Positions 16,318 through 24,215 of a stretch of DNA of 64,000 bases are shown here, one piece after another. Made by a program: the position numbers and the translations under genes. A model generated the notes under the pieces. It saw only the letters and a list, made by a program, of their open reading frames with translations, was not told the origin of the DNA and did not search any database. This DNA comes from DATAZK01 sp965199805 (GTDB lineage Bacteria; Actinomycetota; Actinomycetes; Frankiales; Frankiaceae), in the NCBI GenBank assembly GCA_965199805.1, contig CBDATO010000003.1, positions 62,001 through 126,000 of the forward strand. The letters are read 5' to 3'. Position 1 is the stretch's first letter. Each line of letters starts with the position of its first letter.

Positions 16318-17345
16318 CCGTGCTGCCGGAGACCTACCGGGCGCTGGTGATGCCCGGCCCGGCGCAGGCGCCGGAGTTCGTCACCCGGCCGGTGCCGCAG
16401 CCGGCGCCCGGCGAGGCACTGGTACGCGTACGCGCCGTGAGCCTGAATTACCACGACCTGGTCAACCTGATGGGCCTGCTGGACGGACCCACCTTCCCGT
16501 GGCCGCGGGTGCCCATGTCGGACGGTGCCGGCGAGGTGGTGGCCGTCGGGCCGGAGGTGGAGACGCTCTCGGTGGGTGACCGGGTCATGGGGGCGTTCCA
16601 CCCGCTGTGGCTGTCCGGCCCGCCGACGCCCGAGGCGAAGCGGACCTGCCCGGGCGACACCGGGGACGGGTGGCTGCAGCAGTACGTCACCTTTCCGGCC
16701 GAGGCGCTGGTGGCGAGCCCGTCGCACCTCACTGACGCCGAGGCCGCGACGCTGCCGTGCGCCGCCACCACCGCGTGGAGCTCGCTGGAGCTGGGATCGG
16801 TCGGGGAGGGCGACGTCGTCGTCACCCAGGGCACCGGCGGGGTGTCGCTGTTCGCCGTGCAGTTCGCCAAGGCACGCGGGGCGGCCGTGGTGCTGACGTC
16901 GTCCTCGGACGAGAAGCTCGAGATCGGTGCCGGGCTCGGCGCCGACCACCTGGTCAATTACCGCACGACCCCCGACTGGGAGCGCGAGGTGCGCTCCCTG
17001 ACCCACGGGCGCGGGGCCGACCTGGTGCTCGACCTCGGCGGCGAGCACACGCTGGCGAAGTCGGTGCACGCCTGCCGGATGGACGGCACCGTCGTCATCG
17101 CGGGTGTGCTCAGCGGCTTCGGATCGGCGGAGCTGCCGGTCGGCTACGCCATGACCCGCAACATCCACCTGGTCGGGGTGACCGTCGGCAGCGTCGCGGC
17201 GCTCACCGAGCTCAGCGCCGTGATCGCCGACTCGGGCCTGCGGCCGCACGTCAGCCACACGTACGACTGGACCGAGCTCGCCGAGGCCGTCCGGGTGATG
17301 AAGGCACACGAACACGTCGGCAAGATCGCCGTCACCATCCCGTGA
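16314..17345 (+). CDS. Zinc-independent MDR alcohol dehydrogenase/quinone reductase family
   Basis: A 343-residue medium-chain dehydrogenase/reductase. The GroES-like N domain has VRVRAVSLNYHDLVNLMG near 38-55, without the catalytic-zinc cysteine. The Rossmann half has VVVTQGTGGVSLFAVQFAKARGA near 165-187. The pattern is that of NADPH-dependent quinone or enoyl reductases. ATG 16314 overlaps the ACAD stop, and the stop overlaps the HAD GTG (GTGA), so it is tightly coupled to the lipid-oxidation operon. It may reduce an enoyl or keto intermediate; this is inference. Confidence 0.88.
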   Translation: MTVLPETYRALVMPGPAQAPEFVTRPVPQPAPGEALVRVRAVSLNYHDLVNLMGLLDGPTFPWPRVPMSDGAGEVVAVGPEVETLSVGDRVMGAFHPLWLSGPPTPEAKRTCPGDTGDGWLQQYVTFPAEALVASPSHLTDAEAATLPCAATTAWSSLELGSVGEGDVVVTQGTGGVSLFAVQFAKARGAAVVLTSSSDEKLEIGAGLGADHLVNYRTTPDWEREVRSLTHGRGADLVLDLGGEHTLAKSVHACRMDGTVVIAGVLSGFGSAELPVGYAMTRNIHLVGVTVGSVAALTELSAVIADSGLRPHVSHTYDWTELAEAVRVMKAHEHVGKIAVTIP

Positions 17346-18121
17346 ACCCGTCGTCGATCCGCGCCGTCTTCCTCGACTTCGCCGGGACGCTGTTCAGCGA
17401 CCGGGCGCTGCGCGACGTGCACCTGCAGCAGCTGCGCTCCGTCGCTGCCACGGTGGGTCCGGACGGTGCGTACACCGACGCCGAGCTCCGGGCGGCCTAC
17501 CGGCAGGGGATGGGCCGCGCCTACCGGCAGGTGGCATCGCAGCCCGGCTACCTGCATCGCACCCTGTTCGGCACCGCCTTCGCCGCGATGGTCGAGGTGC
17601 TCGGCGGCCAGCTGTCGCCGGAGCAGGAGCGCGAGCTGGTCGACCGGCAGTACGCGGCCACGATCAGCGCCGCCCGGCTCCGGCCCGACTGCGTCGACAC
17701 CCTCGCCGCCCTGCGTGAGGCCGGCCTGTACCTGCAGCTCGTGTCGAACATCGACGACGAGCAGCTGCACGGCCTCGTCGGCGCCTTCGGCATCGCCGAC
17801 CGGTTCGACGCGCTGACCAGCTCGCAGGAGGCCGGCTCGTGCAAGCCCGACCCGGCGATCTACGCGTACGCCCTCGCCAAGGCCGGGTGCGCCGCCGACG
17901 AGGTGCTGTTCGTCGGTGACAGCGTCGACCACGACATCGCCGGCCCGGCCGCGGTCGGCATGCACACGGCCTGGCTGACCGCCGACGCGAAGCCGCTGCC
18001 CGCCGACCGGTCGTCCCCGACCCGTCCCGACCTGGTGATCGAGACCCTCGGTCAGCTGGTCACCACCCTCTCACCCCGCTATCGCCCTAGCTACGCACCC
18101 GTCTCGAAAGGTTCGGCATGA
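17342..18121 (+). CDS. HAD-superfamily hydrolase
   Basis: A 259-residue haloacid-dehalogenase-fold protein. Motif I is FLDFAGTLF near 11-19: the nucleophile Asp13 is present, but the +2 residue is Ala, not the Asp of phosphatases. Motif II is LVSNIDD near 135, the motif III lysine is in SCKPDPAIYAYAL near 167, and motif IV is VLFVGDSVDHDIAGP near 188. The missing +2 Asp favours a dehalogenase or phosphonatase-like chemistry over simple phosphatase action. Its position between an ACAD10-like gene and an SDR recalls the HAD domain fused to human ACAD10. Start GTG overlaps the MDR stop, and the stop overlaps the SDR ATG. Confidence 0.87.
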   Translation: MNPSSIRAVFLDFAGTLFSDRALRDVHLQQLRSVAATVGPDGAYTDAELRAAYRQGMGRAYRQVASQPGYLHRTLFGTAFAAMVEVLGGQLSPEQERELVDRQYAATISAARLRPDCVDTLAALREAGLYLQLVSNIDDEQLHGLVGAFGIADRFDALTSSQEAGSCKPDPAIYAYALAKAGCAADEVLFVGDSVDHDIAGPAAVGMHTAWLTADAKPLPADRSSPTRPDLVIETLGQLVTTLSPRYRPSYAPVSKGSA

Positions 18122-18873
18122 GCATCCCGTCGCTGCGCGCGGACGGCAAGGTCGTCGTCATCACCGGAGCGAGCAAAGGCCTCGGCAAGGCGATGGCGCT
18201 CGGCTTCGCCGAGGCCGGCGCCGACCTCGTCGTCTCCAGCCGCAAGCTCGAGCCCTGCGAGCAGGTGGCCGCAGAGATCCGGGCCATGGGCCGCCAGGCG
18301 CACGCGGTGGCCTGTCACGTGGGCGACTGGGACGCCTGCGACGCCCTGATCGAGGCCGCGGTGGCCGCGTACGGGCGGATCGACGTCCTGATCAACAATG
18401 CCGGCATCGCCCCGGTGCCGCCCTCGCTGGCGGGCATCACCAGCGACCTGTTCGACAAGACGATGGCCGTGAACCTCAAGGGGCCGCTGCGACTGTCGGC
18501 CATGGCGGCTCCGCACATGCCGCCGGGCAGCGCGATCATCAACGTCAGCTCCAAGGCGTCGCTGCACCCGTCGCCCACCACCGTCGTCTACGCGGCCGCC
18601 AAGGCCGGGCTCAATGCGCTGACCAAGGCCGCGAGCCAGGAATTCGCCGCCCAGGGCATCCGGGTCAACTGCATCGTGTGCGGCACCTTCGACACCGACA
18701 GCCTGCGCGCCGGGATCCCGAGCGCCGAGGCCGCACAGGCGATGGCGAGCCGCGTCAGTGTCGGGCGCATCGCGGCTGCCGATGAGATCGTGGGAACCGC
18801 GCTTTACTTGGCAAGTGACGCGTCCTCCTACCTCGACGGTGAACTGATCGTGCTGGACGGCGGCGGAAGCTGA
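18118..18873 (+). CDS. Short-chain dehydrogenase/reductase
   Basis: A 251-residue classical SDR with TGASKGLGKAMALGFAEAGA at about 18-37, NNAGIAP near 91, SSKAS near 144 and the catalytic YAAAK near 158. The C terminus, ASDASSYLDGELIVLDGGGS, is the usual ending of 3-oxoacyl reductase-like members. It is fully coupled to the HAD gene (ATGA overlap) and followed 11 bp later by the TetR gene. It likely oxidises a hydroxyl in the acyl pathway of the operon; the precise substrate is unknown. Confidence 0.88.
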   Translation: MSIPSLRADGKVVVITGASKGLGKAMALGFAEAGADLVVSSRKLEPCEQVAAEIRAMGRQAHAVACHVGDWDACDALIEAAVAAYGRIDVLINNAGIAPVPPSLAGITSDLFDKTMAVNLKGPLRLSAMAAPHMPPGSAIINVSSKASLHPSPTTVVYAAAKAGLNALTKAASQEFAAQGIRVNCIVCGTFDTDSLRAGIPSAEAAQAMASRVSVGRIAAADEIVGTALYLASDASSYLDGELIVLDGGGS

Positions 18874-18884
18874 CGGGAGAACGC

Positions 18885-19520
18885 ATGGCGCGACCCGAGA
18901 ACCTGGATCTGTCGGCGGGCGACATCGTCTCCGCCGCGGTCGACATCCTGCGCGAGAGCGGGATCGACGCCGTCAGCATGCGCAGTGTCTCCGCGCGGCT
19001 CGGTGTGTCGCCGATCCCGCTCTACAGCCGGATCGGCAACAAGGAGGCGTTGCTCGACGCCGTCGCCGACCGGTTGCTCGCCGAGCTCGCCCCCACCGTG
19101 CGGTCGGACGAGATGTGGACCGAGTACGCGGTGCGCTGGGCGCATGAGCTCCGTACGAAGCTGCGCACGGCGCCGAGCCGGCTGATCCTCGAGGGCCGGC
19201 GCGGTGCGTACGTCGAGGCGTCACGGCCGCTGATCGACGGGCTGCGTACCGGGGGGTTGTCGCCCGATCGCGCGGTGCAGGCCTGCCGGCTGCTGATGTG
19301 GGCCGTGGTCGGCTTCGTCGCTGTCGAGCAGGGGCACCGGCCGGGTGCCGACCCGCTGACCGTCGATTCGCTGACCGTCGACTCACCGAGCCCGGCTCGG
19401 GCCGCGCGGCCGACGCTGTCCGGAGCCGACCCGGCGGGGGCGACGGAGACCGAGGTCGACGAGCTCTTCGACCTGCAGATGCGGATCCTCGTCGACGGCA
19501 TCGCCGCCCGCGCCGAGTAG
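18885..19520 (+). CDS. TetR/AcrR-family regulator
   Basis: A 211-residue TetR-type repressor. The N-terminal helix-turn-helix is clear: DIVSAAVDILRESGIDAVSM, then VSARLGVSPIPLYSRIGNKEALLDAVADRLL (about residues 10-60). A TetR_C-like ligand domain follows. A local duplication in the DNA gives LTVDSLTVDSPS near residue 160. ATG 18885 has GGGAGAAC upstream. As the last gene of the ACAD operon it probably controls that operon, perhaps through the palindrome at 14953. The transcript ends at the perfect 15-bp hairpin 19550-19589. Confidence 0.88.
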   Translation: MARPENLDLSAGDIVSAAVDILRESGIDAVSMRSVSARLGVSPIPLYSRIGNKEALLDAVADRLLAELAPTVRSDEMWTEYAVRWAHELRTKLRTAPSRLILEGRRGAYVEASRPLIDGLRTGGLSPDRAVQACRLLMWAVVGFVAVEQGHRPGADPLTVDSLTVDSPSPARAARPTLSGADPAGATETEVDELFDLQMRILVDGIAARAE

Positions 19521-19549
19521 CGCTACCGAGTAGGGCTAGCGGCTGTTTC

Positions 19550-19589
19550 CACCGGCGCGCCTCGACCAAAAGCACGAGGCGCGCCGGTG
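19550..19589. terminator. Bidirectional 15-bp hairpin between convergent genes
   Basis: CACCGGCGCGCCTCG (19550-19564) pairs without mismatch with CGAGGCGCGCCGGTG (19575-19589), loop ACCAAAAGCA, flanked by T-rich and A-rich ends. It separates the TetR stop (19520) from the convergent amidohydrolase stop (19611). The core at 19555-19575 recurs inverted in the hairpin at 24137-24201. Confidence 0.75.
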
Positions 19590-19610
19590 AAAACGACCAC
19601 AACCACAGCC

Positions 19611-21044
19611 TCACGCCAGGTCGGCGGCCGCCTTCTCGCAGACCGTGCCGGTGAAGAAGCCCGGGTTGGCGGACTGGTGCAGCGTGACCGGGTTGTCGAA
19701 GGTGAACGCCTTGAAGTCGGCGGCGTCGATGACGTTGTCGTCGAGCAGCTCGAACGCCTCGACGATGACCTCGTTCATGATCGGCGCATCCCAGTGCGAG
19801 ATGTCGGTGCCGAGGATGGGGCGCAGCCGTACGGGCCGGTGCTTGATGGTGGTGCCGGTGGCCCAGCCGACGAGCGGGTCGTCCGCCTCGCAGCCGAAGA
19901 ACATGCGGTCCTCGAACGTGGTGATGACGTCGTCGACCGACGTGATCCCCGAGGCGGCGAAGTCGTCGAGCTGGGCGGGCCGGCCGGGCGCCCGAGAGAA
20001 GTCGGCGCGGATGCGCTCGATGCCCGCCCGCACGTCTGCCTCGCCGTGCTCGGAGAGGGCGCGGATCACGGCGTCGACGTCGAGCTTGGCCGGGTCGAGG
20101 TCCTCGATCGCGCCGGCCCGCCGCTTGTCCCAGTGGCCGATGAGGTCGGCGAGCAGGCTGACCGCCCAGGCGACCCCGCCCTCGAGGAAGCCGATCCGCA
20201 GTTTCGGGTGCCGGGCGAAGACGCCGCCCATGACGAGCGACTTGGCGAGCTCGTAGTGGTTGCCGGCCAGGCCGCCGATGTGGTTGAACGCGTAGTTGCT
20301 CACCGACCGGGTGGGCATGTGCGCCTGCAGGCTGCTGTGCGTCACCGGGTTGACCCCGAGCTCGACGCACGCGGCCCAGAACGGGTCGTAATCGTGCGGG
20401 CTGTCGATGCCGAAGCAGTCCAGCCGGTATGCCTGGTCGGCCGGGTCGTCGGTCAGCTTGCGGTACGCATGGCCGGCGATGACGGCCGACTTGAAGCCGA
20501 GCTCCTCGACGGCGTAACGCAGCTCCGCCTCGGCCTCGGCAGGCGAGTACATCGGGATGAGGGCGGCGGAGGTGAGCCGGTCGGCGTACGGCGTGAACTG
20601 ACGCGAGATGTAGCGGTTGACCGCCCGCAGCACGGGGGCGCGCAGCTCGTTGTCGCGGGTGTCGAGCATGCCGAGCGACCAGCTCGGATACGCCAGCATG
20701 TAGTCGATGCCGAACTCGTCGAGCCGGTCGTACAGCATCTTCGGCAAGTGGGCGGTGGCCCGGTCGTGGGCGTCGGAGACGGGGTTGCCCCACCACGACG
20801 GCATGCTCAGCCAGCCGCGCTGCACCTCCGGCACGGTGCGGTCGGCCTGGAAGACGGCGGTGTCGAGCACGTTGGCGGAGCTTGCGAGGAAGCGGTCGCG
20901 TAACGACGCCCCGCCCGACTCCTCGAGGTAGCTCACGATCTCGTCGTTCATGAGCGGGCCGAGCTCCATGAAGTGGCCGTCGGCGTCGACGATCGGGTGG
21001 CCGATCTCCTGACGGATCTGCGCGGCGGTGAGGGTCGAGCTCAT
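19611..21044 (-). CDS. Amidohydrolase_2 family protein
   Basis: A 477-residue metal-dependent hydrolase-fold protein. The N-terminal metal site reads HPIVDADGHFMELGPL near 16-31, the DADGH variant used by many actinobacterial members. AVIAGHAYRK, GVNPVTHSSLQAH and LRIGFLEGGVAWAVSLL follow, and the late aspartate sits in ILGTDISHWD. Members are hydrolases or decarboxylases of aromatic or lipid-derived acids. ATG 21044 has GGAG 6 nt upstream on the coding strand. It is divergent from a second amidohydrolase, with 171 bp between starts containing an AT-rich palindrome. The family is usually about 350-400 residues; the extra length lies mid-protein. Confidence 0.87.
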   Translation of the reverse strand: MSSTLTAAQIRQEIGHPIVDADGHFMELGPLMNDEIVSYLEESGGASLRDRFLASSANVLDTAVFQADRTVPEVQRGWLSMPSWWGNPVSDAHDRATAHLPKMLYDRLDEFGIDYMLAYPSWSLGMLDTRDNELRAPVLRAVNRYISRQFTPYADRLTSAALIPMYSPAEAEAELRYAVEELGFKSAVIAGHAYRKLTDDPADQAYRLDCFGIDSPHDYDPFWAACVELGVNPVTHSSLQAHMPTRSVSNYAFNHIGGLAGNHYELAKSLVMGGVFARHPKLRIGFLEGGVAWAVSLLADLIGHWDKRRAGAIEDLDPAKLDVDAVIRALSEHGEADVRAGIERIRADFSRAPGRPAQLDDFAASGITSVDDVITTFEDRMFFGCEADDPLVGWATGTTIKHRPVRLRPILGTDISHWDAPIMNEVIVEAFELLDDNVIDAADFKAFTFDNPVTLHQSANPGFFTGTVCEKAAADLA

Positions 21045-21148
21045 GAGGCACTCCGGGGCGGTCTGTGCGGCAGTGGGTGGCGGCATGGGTGGCGGCGGCG
21101 GGGCAAAAGGCTAGCGGGGACGGGTGCACGGTGCTCACACCGGGCTGC

Positions 21149-21170
21149 GCTATTAATGATTAAAGCTTTG
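21149..21170. promoter_or_regulatory. AT-rich dyad in divergent promoter region
   Basis: TTAATGATTAA (21153-21163) is a perfect dyad around a central G, immediately followed by the palindrome AAAGCTTT (21162-21169). It is a striking AT-rich island in a GC-rich intergenic region between two divergent amidohydrolase genes, and could be a regulator site or a promoter core. Confidence 0.4.
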
Positions 21171-21215
21171 GCCGGATCCCGGCCTGCACCCACCCTTCCG
21201 CGAAAGGTGCCCGTG

Positions 21216-22370
21216 ATGTCGGCAGAAACCAGCCCACTGCAATTCGGCAATCCGCTCGGTTACCGACTGGTCGACGGCGACACCCACGTCAACGAGCCGC
21301 CGGACCTCTGGACGTCGCGCGTGGCGGAGCGGTTCCGCGACCGGGTCCCGCACCTCGAGCACTTCGAGGAGGGCGACGGCTGGGTGGGCGAGGGCGTCAA
21401 GGAGCCGATCAACTTCGGCTTCAACGCGGCCGCGACGCTCCGCCGCTTCGAGCGTTCGCCGTGGATGCGCTTCGAGGACGTGCCCTCCGGGGGATACGAC
21501 CCGGCGGCCCGGCTGATCGAGATGGACCAGGACCTGGTCGACGCGGCGGTCTTCTACCCGACCCCGAGGATCTCGCAGATGGTCATCACCAACCCCGACC
21601 CCGAGCTGCACCTCGCGATGGTGCAGGCGTACAACGACTGGCTGATCGACTACTGCGCCCACGACCCGCTGCGGCTCGGCGCGATCGTCCTGCTGCCCAA
21701 CCGGGGCGTCGACCAGGCCGTCGCCGAGATCGAGCGGGTCGGCGGCCGCCGTGGCGTCACCGGCGCGCTCATCGGGTGCTACCCGCACGGCGACAAGGAC
21801 CTCGCGCCCGAGGACGACCGGGTGTGGCATGCGCTGGTCGACGCGAAGCTGGCCGCGCACATCCACGTCGGGCTGCAGGACGAGCCGCCGACCGACCTGT
21901 ACGCACCCGGCCGCATCTCGGCCTCGCGCGCGCAAGGAGACCTGCGCTTCCTGCAGGCACCGGCCATCCTCAGCCAGTTCCTGCAGGCCAAGGTCTTCGA
22001 CCGCGTGCCCGGACTCGACGTCGTCATGGTCGAGGTGGACGCCGGCTGGGTGCCGTACGTGACCGAGCAGCTGGACAACCGTTTCCGGCGCCGTGCGACG
22101 GCCCGCGACACCCGGCTGCATAAGCTGCCCAGTCAGGTCATCCGGGAGCACGTCTCGTTCACCTACATCACCGACCACTACGCCGTCGCCAACCGGCACA
22201 AGATCGGCGTCGACCGGCTCATGTGGTCCAGCGACTTCCCGCACTCGGGCAGCGACTGGCCGGACAGCTGGCGCACCATCGACGCCGACTACGCGAGCGT
22301 GCCGGACGCGGAGCGCGACCAGATCCTGGCCGGCAACGCGTTGCGGCTCTACGGGTTCGGCAGCCGCTGA
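21216..22370 (+). CDS. Amidohydrolase_2 family protein
   Basis: A 384-residue amidohydrolase-fold protein. The metal motif is YRLVDGDTHVNEPPDLW near 17-33, a frequent actinobacterial variant retaining one His. RLGAIVLLPNRGVDQAVAEIE lies mid-barrel, and the C-terminal metal and proton-transfer motif MWSSDFPHSGSDWPDSW is intact. Such proteins hydrolyse or decarboxylate carboxylic acids; the substrate is unknown. ATG 21216 follows GAAAGG by 8 nt; a GTG one codon earlier is possible. The stop TGA overlaps a possible ATG (TGATG) of the AtuA-like gene, but the preferred start of that gene is 63 nt further on. Confidence 0.88.
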   Translation: MSAETSPLQFGNPLGYRLVDGDTHVNEPPDLWTSRVAERFRDRVPHLEHFEEGDGWVGEGVKEPINFGFNAAATLRRFERSPWMRFEDVPSGGYDPAARLIEMDQDLVDAAVFYPTPRISQMVITNPDPELHLAMVQAYNDWLIDYCAHDPLRLGAIVLLPNRGVDQAVAEIERVGGRRGVTGALIGCYPHGDKDLAPEDDRVWHALVDAKLAAHIHVGLQDEPPTDLYAPGRISASRAQGDLRFLQAPAILSQFLQAKVFDRVPGLDVVMVEVDAGWVPYVTEQLDNRFRRRATARDTRLHKLPSQVIREHVSFTYITDHYAVANRHKIGVDRLMWSSDFPHSGSDWPDSWRTIDADYASVPDAERDQILAGNALRLYGFGSR

Positions 22371-22380
22371 TGTCGAGCGA

Positions 22381-22424
22381 ATCGCGACCGAGCGAGCCTG
22401 CGAGCGAGGCGCGGGTTCGCGACC
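22381..22424 (+). repeat. Dispersed intergenic repeat, copy B
   Basis: ATCGCGACCGAGCGAGC (22381-22397) is identical to 5802-5818, and GAGGCGCGGGT (22406-22416) followed by GCGACC also matches. It fills the gap between the amidohydrolase stop and the AtuA-like gene, which argues against translating this segment as protein. Confidence 0.7.
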
Positions 22425-22432
22425 ATCGTCCT

Positions 22433-23800
22433 ATGGCGAGCCTTTCGTATCTCGCCATCGGTTCCGTGGGCACCGGCTTCTTCGAGGCCTCGCTCGAGCG
22501 GGGTCTCGCGATGAAGCCGGACTTCATCGGGGCCGACTCGGGGAGCACCGACGGCGGGCCCAACGCCCTGGCGGGGATCGCCCCGGGCTGGCCGGAGGCG
22601 ACGTTCTACCGCGACCTGTCGCTGCTGATCAAAGGCGCGGTGACCGCCGGCATCCCGCTGCTGGTCGGCTCCTGCGGCACGTCGGGTCGCAACTGGGCCG
22701 TCGACTGGTTCGCCGGGATGGCCCGCCGTACGGCCGAGGAGTACGGGCTGAGCTTCACCGTGGCCAAGATCTACTCCGAGATCGACGCCGACGTGGTGAT
22801 CGAGAGGATGTCCGCGGGCAAGGTGCACCCCCTCGACCCGGCGCCGGACTACGACGAGGCCGCGGTCCGGCGCAGCACCCGCATCACCGGGGTCATGGGC
22901 GTCGAGCCGTTCCAGGCGGCCCTGGACGCCGGGGCCACCGTGATCCTCGGCGGGCGGGCGACCGACACCGCCATCTTCGCCGCGATCCCGCTCACGCAGG
23001 GCTTCGACCCCGGCCTGTGCTGGCACGCCGGCAAGATCGCCGAGTGCGGCAGCTCTGCCGCGGAGCCACGCACCCGTCTTGATGTGCTGCACCTGCGCCT
23101 GGAGGACGATCACTTCGTCGTCTCGCCGCTGCGCGACGACATCCGCTGCACCCCTTTCAGCGTGTCGTCGAAGCAGCTACACGAGGTGTCGGACCCGTTC
23201 GTCATGGTCGAGCCGGGGTGGACCACCGACCTGACCAACGTCAGCTACACGGCCGAGAGCGACAGCTCGGTGCGCGTGGCCGGGGCCACCGCCGTCCGGA
23301 CCGCCGACACGGTCAAGCTCGAGGGTGTCGAGCGGGCCGGGGTGCAGCGCATGTTCATGCTGTCGGTCCGCGACCCCACGGTGCTCGACGCCATCGACGC
23401 GTGGATCGAGGAGATCCAGGAGGACATCCGCACCCGCTGCGACGAACTCATCGGGCCGGGCGGCTACGACCTGTGCACCGTGACCACGCGGGTCTACGGG
23501 CGGGACGGGACGATGGGTCCCCGGGAGCCGATCAAGTCCTTCGAGGGCCACGAGGCGTTCCTGGTGGTCGACGTGGTGGCCGAGGACGAGAAGGTCTGCG
23601 AGACGGCGACCAGCGTCATCTGGTACGCGTTCATGCACGCCAAGAGTCCGGGCTGGCGCGGCGGCGGCACCGTCGCCTGGCCGTTCTCCCGGTCGATCCA
23701 CAACCTCGGTGAGGTCTACCGGTTCAACGTCCACCACGTCATCGAGGTCGACGACCCGATGGACGTGTTCACGCTCGAGCTCGAGGACGTGTCGGCGTGA
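22433..23800 (+). CDS. AtuA-like (DUF1446) acyclic terpene utilisation family protein
   Basis: A 455-residue protein of the DUF1446/AtuA family. Visible marks are the N-terminal LAIGSVGTGFFEASL, GADSGSTDGGPNALAG near 32, LVGSCGTSGRNWAVDW near 77, and a glycine-rich ILGGRATDTAIFAA near 178. AtuA is encoded in the citronellol/geraniol catabolic cluster of pseudomonads, although its reaction is not established. ATG 22433 is preferred because the frame upstream to ATG 22370 is made of the dispersed repeat; neither start has a good ribosome-binding site. Its stop overlaps the DUF4387 GTG. The pair commonly occurs together or fused. Confidence 0.87.
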   Translation: MASLSYLAIGSVGTGFFEASLERGLAMKPDFIGADSGSTDGGPNALAGIAPGWPEATFYRDLSLLIKGAVTAGIPLLVGSCGTSGRNWAVDWFAGMARRTAEEYGLSFTVAKIYSEIDADVVIERMSAGKVHPLDPAPDYDEAAVRRSTRITGVMGVEPFQAALDAGATVILGGRATDTAIFAAIPLTQGFDPGLCWHAGKIAECGSSAAEPRTRLDVLHLRLEDDHFVVSPLRDDIRCTPFSVSSKQLHEVSDPFVMVEPGWTTDLTNVSYTAESDSSVRVAGATAVRTADTVKLEGVERAGVQRMFMLSVRDPTVLDAIDAWIEEIQEDIRTRCDELIGPGGYDLCTVTTRVYGRDGTMGPREPIKSFEGHEAFLVVDVVAEDEKVCETATSVIWYAFMHAKSPGWRGGGTVAWPFSRSIHNLGEVYRFNVHHVIEVDDPMDVFTLELEDVSA

Positions 23801-24114
23801 GCGCCACCCGCACGATCCGCGACGTGGTGAGCTCGGTGCGCAGCAAGAACGCCGGGCCGTTCAGCCTCACCTTCGACCTGTTCTTCCCGGACGAGGCGAT
23901 CTGGCGCGAGGTGACGGATGCCGACATCATCACCGCGGGCCGGGTGGCCGACCTCTACGGCCTGCGCCCCGAGGAGGTGAAGGTGTTCCCGTTCTTCCCC
24001 GCGCTGGCGATCAAGGTCAGCATCCCGCGCCTGGTGCCCGGGGGAGCGCCCGGCGACTCCGACGTGGCCGGCGGGCAGCAGTTCGTGCCGCTGCTGTCGA
24101 TCCCCGTCCCCTGA
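23797..24114 (+). CDS. DUF4387 protein, AtuA partner
   Basis: A 105-residue protein. TIRDVVSSVRSKNAGPFSLT near residues 6-25, TFDLFFPDEAIWREV and VKVFPFFPALAIKVSIPR are the hallmark blocks of DUF4387, which is otherwise found fused to the C terminus of AtuA-like proteins. The GTG at 23797 overlaps the AtuA-like stop by 4 nt (GTGA), so the two probably form one complex or one enzyme in split form. Activity is unknown. The long hairpin at 24137-24201 ends the operon. Confidence 0.88.
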   Translation: MSATRTIRDVVSSVRSKNAGPFSLTFDLFFPDEAIWREVTDADIITAGRVADLYGLRPEEVKVFPFFPALAIKVSIPRLVPGGAPGDSDVAGGQQFVPLLSIPVP

Positions 24115-24136
24115 GGCCAGTGCCGTCCTGTCCTGA

Positions 24137-24201
24137 GGAAGTGGCTGCCCGGCCCGCCTGGTGCTTTTCGTCGAGGCGCGCGGGGCTACGCAGCCACTTC
24201 C
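24137..24201. terminator. Long bidirectional hairpin sharing a core with 19550-19589
   Basis: GGAAGTGGCTGC (24137-24148) pairs perfectly with GCAGCCACTTCC (24190-24201), and an inner CCCGCCT/AGGCG stem extends it. It lies between convergent stops at 24114 and 24216. The inner 24161-24181 segment matches the reverse complement of 19555-19575 at 20 of 21 positions. Confidence 0.65.
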
Positions 24202-24215
24202 GCAGGCTCCGAGGG

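Noticed and set aside
22370..22432. ATG 22370 as the start of the AtuA-like gene.
   Set aside because: The added 21 residues are encoded by the dispersed repeat also found at 5802, so they are probably non-coding, although TGATG coupling keeps this possible.
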